Assembly (NCBI RefSeq): GCF_932294415.1
Contig: NC_065538.1
Span: 22,227,759-22,291,758 of the forward strand
DNA length: 64,000 bases
Direction of reading: 5' to 3'
Source: Quercus robur
Lineage: Eukaryota > Streptophyta > Magnoliopsida > Fagales > Fagaceae
Shown: positions 59,878-64,000 of the stretch, piece after piece
Layout: each line of letters starts with the position of its first letter
Position numbering within the stretch: position 1 is the first letter of the stretch
Made by a program: the position numbers and the translations under genes
The notes under the pieces: model-generated
The model's input: the letters and a program-made list of their open reading frames with translations, nothing else
Told to the model about the DNA's origin: nothing
Database searches by the model: none

Positions 59878-62299
59878 CTAAGAATGCTTTTATGAGAGCA
59901 CAAATAATGCGTGTACTCTCAGAAGCTATAATGCAGATACTCATTTGTTTAGAGGTACTTTGTGTGGTTCTCTATCAATTGAGATTCCTTGAACCACTGA
60001 TGTGTCAAGTGATGGTTGTACTTTTATCATATCATCCAAAGGAGTCTGAATATCTTCAATACTATTGCCACGTTTCCTCAATTGAGGTTCTCCATGGCTT
60101 CCAGCATCGAAATTATTTGCACCGGAAACATCATCACTAGTCTCATGTTTCAGCAATGTAGAATCAAAGGCATCATCCTTACTCTCAGGACCAGCTGCAA
60201 AATGAGTAAAAAACTAATGAGAAATACTAATTGCATATACACAAACTTCACAAATTGAAGTAATAATGAGAAATACTAATTGGATATGTACAAACTCCAA
60301 AGGTTGCAGTAATGATGGTATCTTGTCTGGGTGAGGTAACAATGTTTAATGTCCACGATTTACTGTTTTACAGTGCACTAATTGGATGGCAAGGTTTTGT
60401 TCAAATTTATGCTGATAATCTCAGCCTTACCTTTGATGCTGTTGAAAGTAAATTCTGCATGACACTAACAATGCAATAATTCAAATTTCATTTTACTGAT
60501 ACTAGAAGAACGTGTACTCTTAATGTACTATAGAACCCTCGGAGTACCACTTAGACCACAAAGAAGACACTACTTTATAGAATTGCAAGAACTAGTCTCA
60601 GTGCTAGTATACCAGGCTGACCTGCAGTTATAATGTTGCAAAATGTATGCTCCATTGCAAAATAGACAAAATTTACATTTCAGTTTGATATTTTCTTCTA
60701 TGTTAATATGACTTGTCATAAATCCATATGTTGAAACCCTTTTGTTGCAACAACTTGAGAGATATCTCAATCTCAGTCATGGTTCTGGATTTGAAAAATA
60801 TAGAAGCTTGCTATTATGTTTTATGTTGGGTGTATTGGTGTAAGATTGTTTGTAACTCTAACTGTAACAAGTCACTTTGTTGTTTGTGGCCAATTCCTTT
60901 CCATGTATTTGTATTGAGGGTTGTAGTTAGTTTTTAGCTCATGGTTTTGTTTGTATAAATGTGGCTTTATTAGTTTGCAGCTAAGCTACTGTCTTTTTTT
61001 TTGTTAATGAAATTTCTCGCTTATCCAAAAAGAAAAATATAGGAACTAAGAACTTAAATCATTTAAACCTTGCACAAAAGCTCATGTTTTTTCTTTTGAT
61101 ACATGCATAAATCATTTCATCTCCTCAAGGTACCTTTTGTAACTAGTATGGGAAGTTCATGTATGTGACATAGACCCATTGTATAACATACTCTTTTACC
61201 AAAATGCTATATATATTCTATTTACTCAGCAGAACTTGGGAAAGCTGGCAATAGGGTTTTAAAATTCTGAGCTTTCCTACATACTTCAAATTGCTATTTT
61301 TTTTTTTTTTTTTGCAAAATTTTAAACATATTAAAAAAGGATTATAATTTATAGATGATCCTTTCCTTTTTCTTCCTTTTCTTTTCTATTTGTACAGGAA
61401 GAATTGAAGATAAATTCAAGCATGAAAAATGAATGTTTTTCCCCTTTATTTCCCCTAAATAGATATACTAATGGTACAAAATTTCATACTAAATAATGAC
61501 ATGAAAAATCTAATGTCACACATTTCGTTGTTTATTTTATTATTATTATTATTTTTTTTTTTTTGTGTGGAGAAATTATGTGAATTTCTTTGAATTTTTC
61601 ATATAGACACAATCTATAAAGAGTATGTTTGTTTTAGCTTGAAGTCATAATCTGATTGTTTTTTTTTTTTTCATCATCAGATTATGTCTTGCTTTCTTAA
61701 ACCTCACTTTTAATAGATGTTTAAATTTAAAACCTTGCATAGTTTATTTTTAAACATAATAAACCAAAAAATTAATCTCATCCAAATTCACTTTAATTCA
61801 AAAAATAAATATCTACGATGCAAGAATTATAGAATCCAGAGGAGAACCCACCCAAAAAGCATATCAACACAACTGCTCATATAAAATTGAAATTGTCCTA
61901 CAGTAAATCTTCATATAACTAATAATTACAATAAATCACCAAAGCCCAAAACAAAATGAAACATATACACATTTCAAAAGTCCAAGAACCTTAACGTTCT
62001 GCAAGTGAAGTTGTTTCAACTACCAAAACAAAATTGTGTGACACAACAAATTGTACCCATTAAATATATAAAAGAATGAGTGTACCGTTGATGTGATGAT
62101 GGGGGGGAGAGGCAGAGGCATGTGGGTCATGGTCATGAACATTGGGGGAGAATGATGATGAGGAGGATGCTGGGATTAGAGGTGGTGGTGTTGCAATGGA
62201 AGTGTAGATAATGTCGTCGGTGGCTTTAGGCCTGGGATGGGCAGCTGGGTCTATGGTTTTTCCTCTCCCTCGTCTGCAATTGCTATCGTTGCTTGCCAT
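59878..62299 (-). pseudogene. Membrane protein, copy 2 (truncated); exons 62299-62086 and 60194 onward
   Basis: Minus strand. Exon 1 starts MASNDSNCRRGRGKTIDPAA and keeps DDIIYTSIATPP; donor AACG|GTAC and acceptor TTTTGCAG at 60195-60197 are intact, phase 1 kept, joining to AGPESKDDAFDSTL. A deletion in exon 2 around 59960 relative to copy 1 shifts the frame to a stop at 59941. A second, larger deletion joins the sequence at about 59876 to DNA that lies 3' of the gene in copy 1, removing the three hydrophobic segments. It retains the start that copy 1 lost. Not functional as a full protein; a 156-residue product is conceivable. Confidence 0.8.
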
Positions 62300-62301
62300 T
62301 T

Positions 62302-62326
62302 CTCTCTCTCTCTCTCTCTCTCTCTG
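62302..62326 (+). repeat. (CT)n tract in 5' leader of copy 2
   Basis: Directly upstream of the ATG at 62299 (minus strand GA repeats). Counterpart of 56343-56372. Confidence 0.8.
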
Positions 62327-62455
62327 GTGGCTTTGAAAAATGCCAGACACTCAGACTGGTATTTCTGTTGAAAAGAATGACACTATTTTGACTAAACCGC
62401 GTTGGTCGTTAATTGGCTATTGAAAATAGAAAAGAAAATTTAGAGAAACAAATTC

Positions 62456-62525
62456 TCCAAATGTAGGATTTGAACCCACGAGAACCAGAGCTTGAGTCTA
62501 GTGCCTTACACCATGTGGCCCTAGA
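62456..62525 (-). pseudogene. tRNA-Leu(CAA)-derived pseudogene, second copy
   Basis: Anticodon arm CTAGA-CTCAAGC-TCTGG and T-arm GTGGGTTCAAATCCTAC are recognisable; the variable arm is nearly absent and the acceptor ends (CTAGGGC, TTTGGAGA) do not pair. Same relative position as 56504-56584. Confidence 0.65.
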
Positions 62526-62702
62526 TTAAGTATTTCAAATTTGCGTCAAATTTCTTTCATTAAAAAAAAAAAAAATAGGAATGTCAAATCTCATTAAAAA
62601 GTAAAAACACATAGCTGGAATGAAACTTTTTCCTATTATATAAATAGTTTTTAATTCTACAAATTTTTGTTGGCCGCCCATTTGGCAATGAAATAATAAT
62701 AA

Positions 62703-62728
62703 CTAGTTGCTAATATGTGCAATGCACA
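62703..62728 (-). terminator. Helitron 3' terminus-like sequence
   Basis: Minus strand: hairpin TGTGC-ATT-GCACA followed 9 nt later by CTAG (62706-62703) and T. The other end of such an element, at higher coordinates, was not found. Confidence 0.5.
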
Positions 62729-64000
62729 AGTTTATATCATATTTGAACTATTCTCCTATTTTTTGTGAGGGAATTGATATTTTGGATGACATTTTTAATG
62801 AAAAATGTTCCTCAATTTTATGGACCCTAAAGTGGTTTGATAAAAAATGGGGGCAAAAAGAAGAAGCATTCCACTACAATGAGTAGTGTAGTCAATGTGA
62901 TTCAAAGAAGGGAGATGCTATAAATTAGGAGTTTCTTGCTTTCAATTATTACTATGTTAACTTGAAAGAATTTTTCTTTATTTTTTTTTAATCGGAGATA
63001 GAATTCTCACTCTAATTTAATATTAATGTATATGTTTTTGGAGTTCCCTCTTAGAGACTTGAACTCTACCTTTGTCCTCCATACTTGTGGAGTGACCATC
63101 ATGCTAAGAGTGTTTAGTGGTCAACATGAAAGAACATACTTTAAGCCTGTTTATCATGTAAATATCTCAAACACAAATGATTATGAAAGTGATGATTTGA
63201 AATGACACAATTGTGGAAGAGAAAGATGTGCAAGGTTTGCTTGAAGTCAGCTAAACATACCATTTCTATTATAAATCTCCACCACATCTTACATGAAATT
63301 CAACTTAAAATAAAAGTAGCCAAAACACACAAAAAAATTTACAACCTATAATGCAAATGCAACCCACACGCACAATGGCACAGTAGAATTATAACCACTG
63401 CAGACTCTTTTCAACCAAAACCTCACAATAATCATGACAATTCTTGAATTCAGATACATAAGTACTTTGTACAAAAGAAAAGGGAGGTGGCTACAGTCAT
63501 AAATCGTGGACAAAACTTATGTTAGAAACATGTTTGATACAGACAACTTGAATGTGCTGGAAAAAGGAAAAATATTAAGGGGATCTGAACAGGTTTATAG
63601 ATTAATTTAAAAGATTAAAATGCTCAAACATAAATTAAGCCAAAAGGTGTAAAATAATGAAAGATTTAAATGTTAATATTTCAATTTTCTGCATGTTTTT
63701 GGTGTCATATCACAATATCCATAAAAAGTGAACAACGATCTAGTTTAATTTGGATCGATATAAACAATTTACTACATAAAAAGTATTAAAGAAGAAAAAT
63801 AATCACACTATCCTGAGTGATTATAAATGTCAATTAGTTTTAGATAAGGTTTTCAGATCCAGATCGTTCATTGAACCGTAAAAGAGAGAGGTTCAAGGTT
63901 TTTGAGGTCGAACCAAGGTCGAATCGGAGTCAAACCGTGATGACGTCATAATTAATTTAATAATTAATTAAAGCCTAAATATAGATATTAAATTTATAAA
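62729..64000. other. Spacer and truncated repeat at window edge
   Basis: No gene. From about 63870 to the end, GAACCGTAAAAGAGAG, GTCGAACCAAGGTCGAATC and GTGATGACGTCATAATTAAT strings resemble a common plant interspersed repeat that continues beyond the window. Confidence 0.4.

Larger units (their letters stand above)
57791..62668. repeat. Segmental duplication, block 2
   Basis: Direct partner of 52138-56755, with a hAT remnant inserted (about 58498-59840) and a deletion of about 830 bp matching 52897-53724. Confidence 0.85.

Overview
The window looks like nuclear DNA of a eudicot, probably a woody rosid. The reasons are AT-rich intergenic sequence, GT-AG introns, an NDR1/HIN1-like LEA_2 gene, an EIX2-type LRR receptor-like protein gene, and a dense plant transposon load (Ty1/copia, a non-autonomous LTR element, Helitrons, hAT, PIF/Harbinger, Mutator-type MITEs, CACTA). 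Fagaceae is a guess from overall appearance only. Nothing prokaryotic or organellar was seen.

Layout. 1-2760: two broken coding remnants, a CACTA-type transposase C-terminus and a deleted ARIA/ABAP1-like armadillo gene. 3357-8647: a foldback MITE, a clean Helitron (4924-6160) carrying two exons of a C2-domain gene, and a decayed second Helitron. 9213-12221: an LEA_2 membrane protein gene with a 2.1 kb intron. 14337-18962: inverted arms of a GGTATTTTGGTCATTTT-like minisatellite, two copies of a dispersed repeat (R family), and a hAT-type MITE built of GGGTC arrays. 19225-24243: a full-length copia element with matching LTRs and an exact 5-bp target duplication, inactivated only by four point stop codons. 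26158-28934: an apparently intact two-exon LRR receptor-like protein gene, the most convincing immune-type gene here. 30215-36770: a higher-order tandem array of Helitron-3'-end-like units, split by a 3.8 kb non-autonomous LTR retrotransposon whose interior is nine 81-bp repeats. 37.6-48 kb: gene-poor, with local duplications and two more R-family copies; comparing these copies gives empty sites that date a PIF/Harbinger insertion and two small retroposon-like insertions. 49842-50183: a short conserved plant protein gene. 52138-62668: a direct segmental duplication of a minus-strand membrane-protein gene, each copy damaged at a different end, each with a tRNA-Leu(CAA)-derived pseudogene upstream. 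The rest, to 64000, is repeat and unassigned DNA.

The real genes (LEA_2, the receptor-like protein, the short conserved protein and copy 1 of the membrane protein) are independent transcription units, not an operon or cluster. Most of what is unusual here is structural: captured exons, terminal-repeat arrays, empty-site pairs and an intron that still reads as leucine-rich-repeat coding sequence. All comparisons with known families come from recognition of the translated sequence; no database search or alignment program was run.
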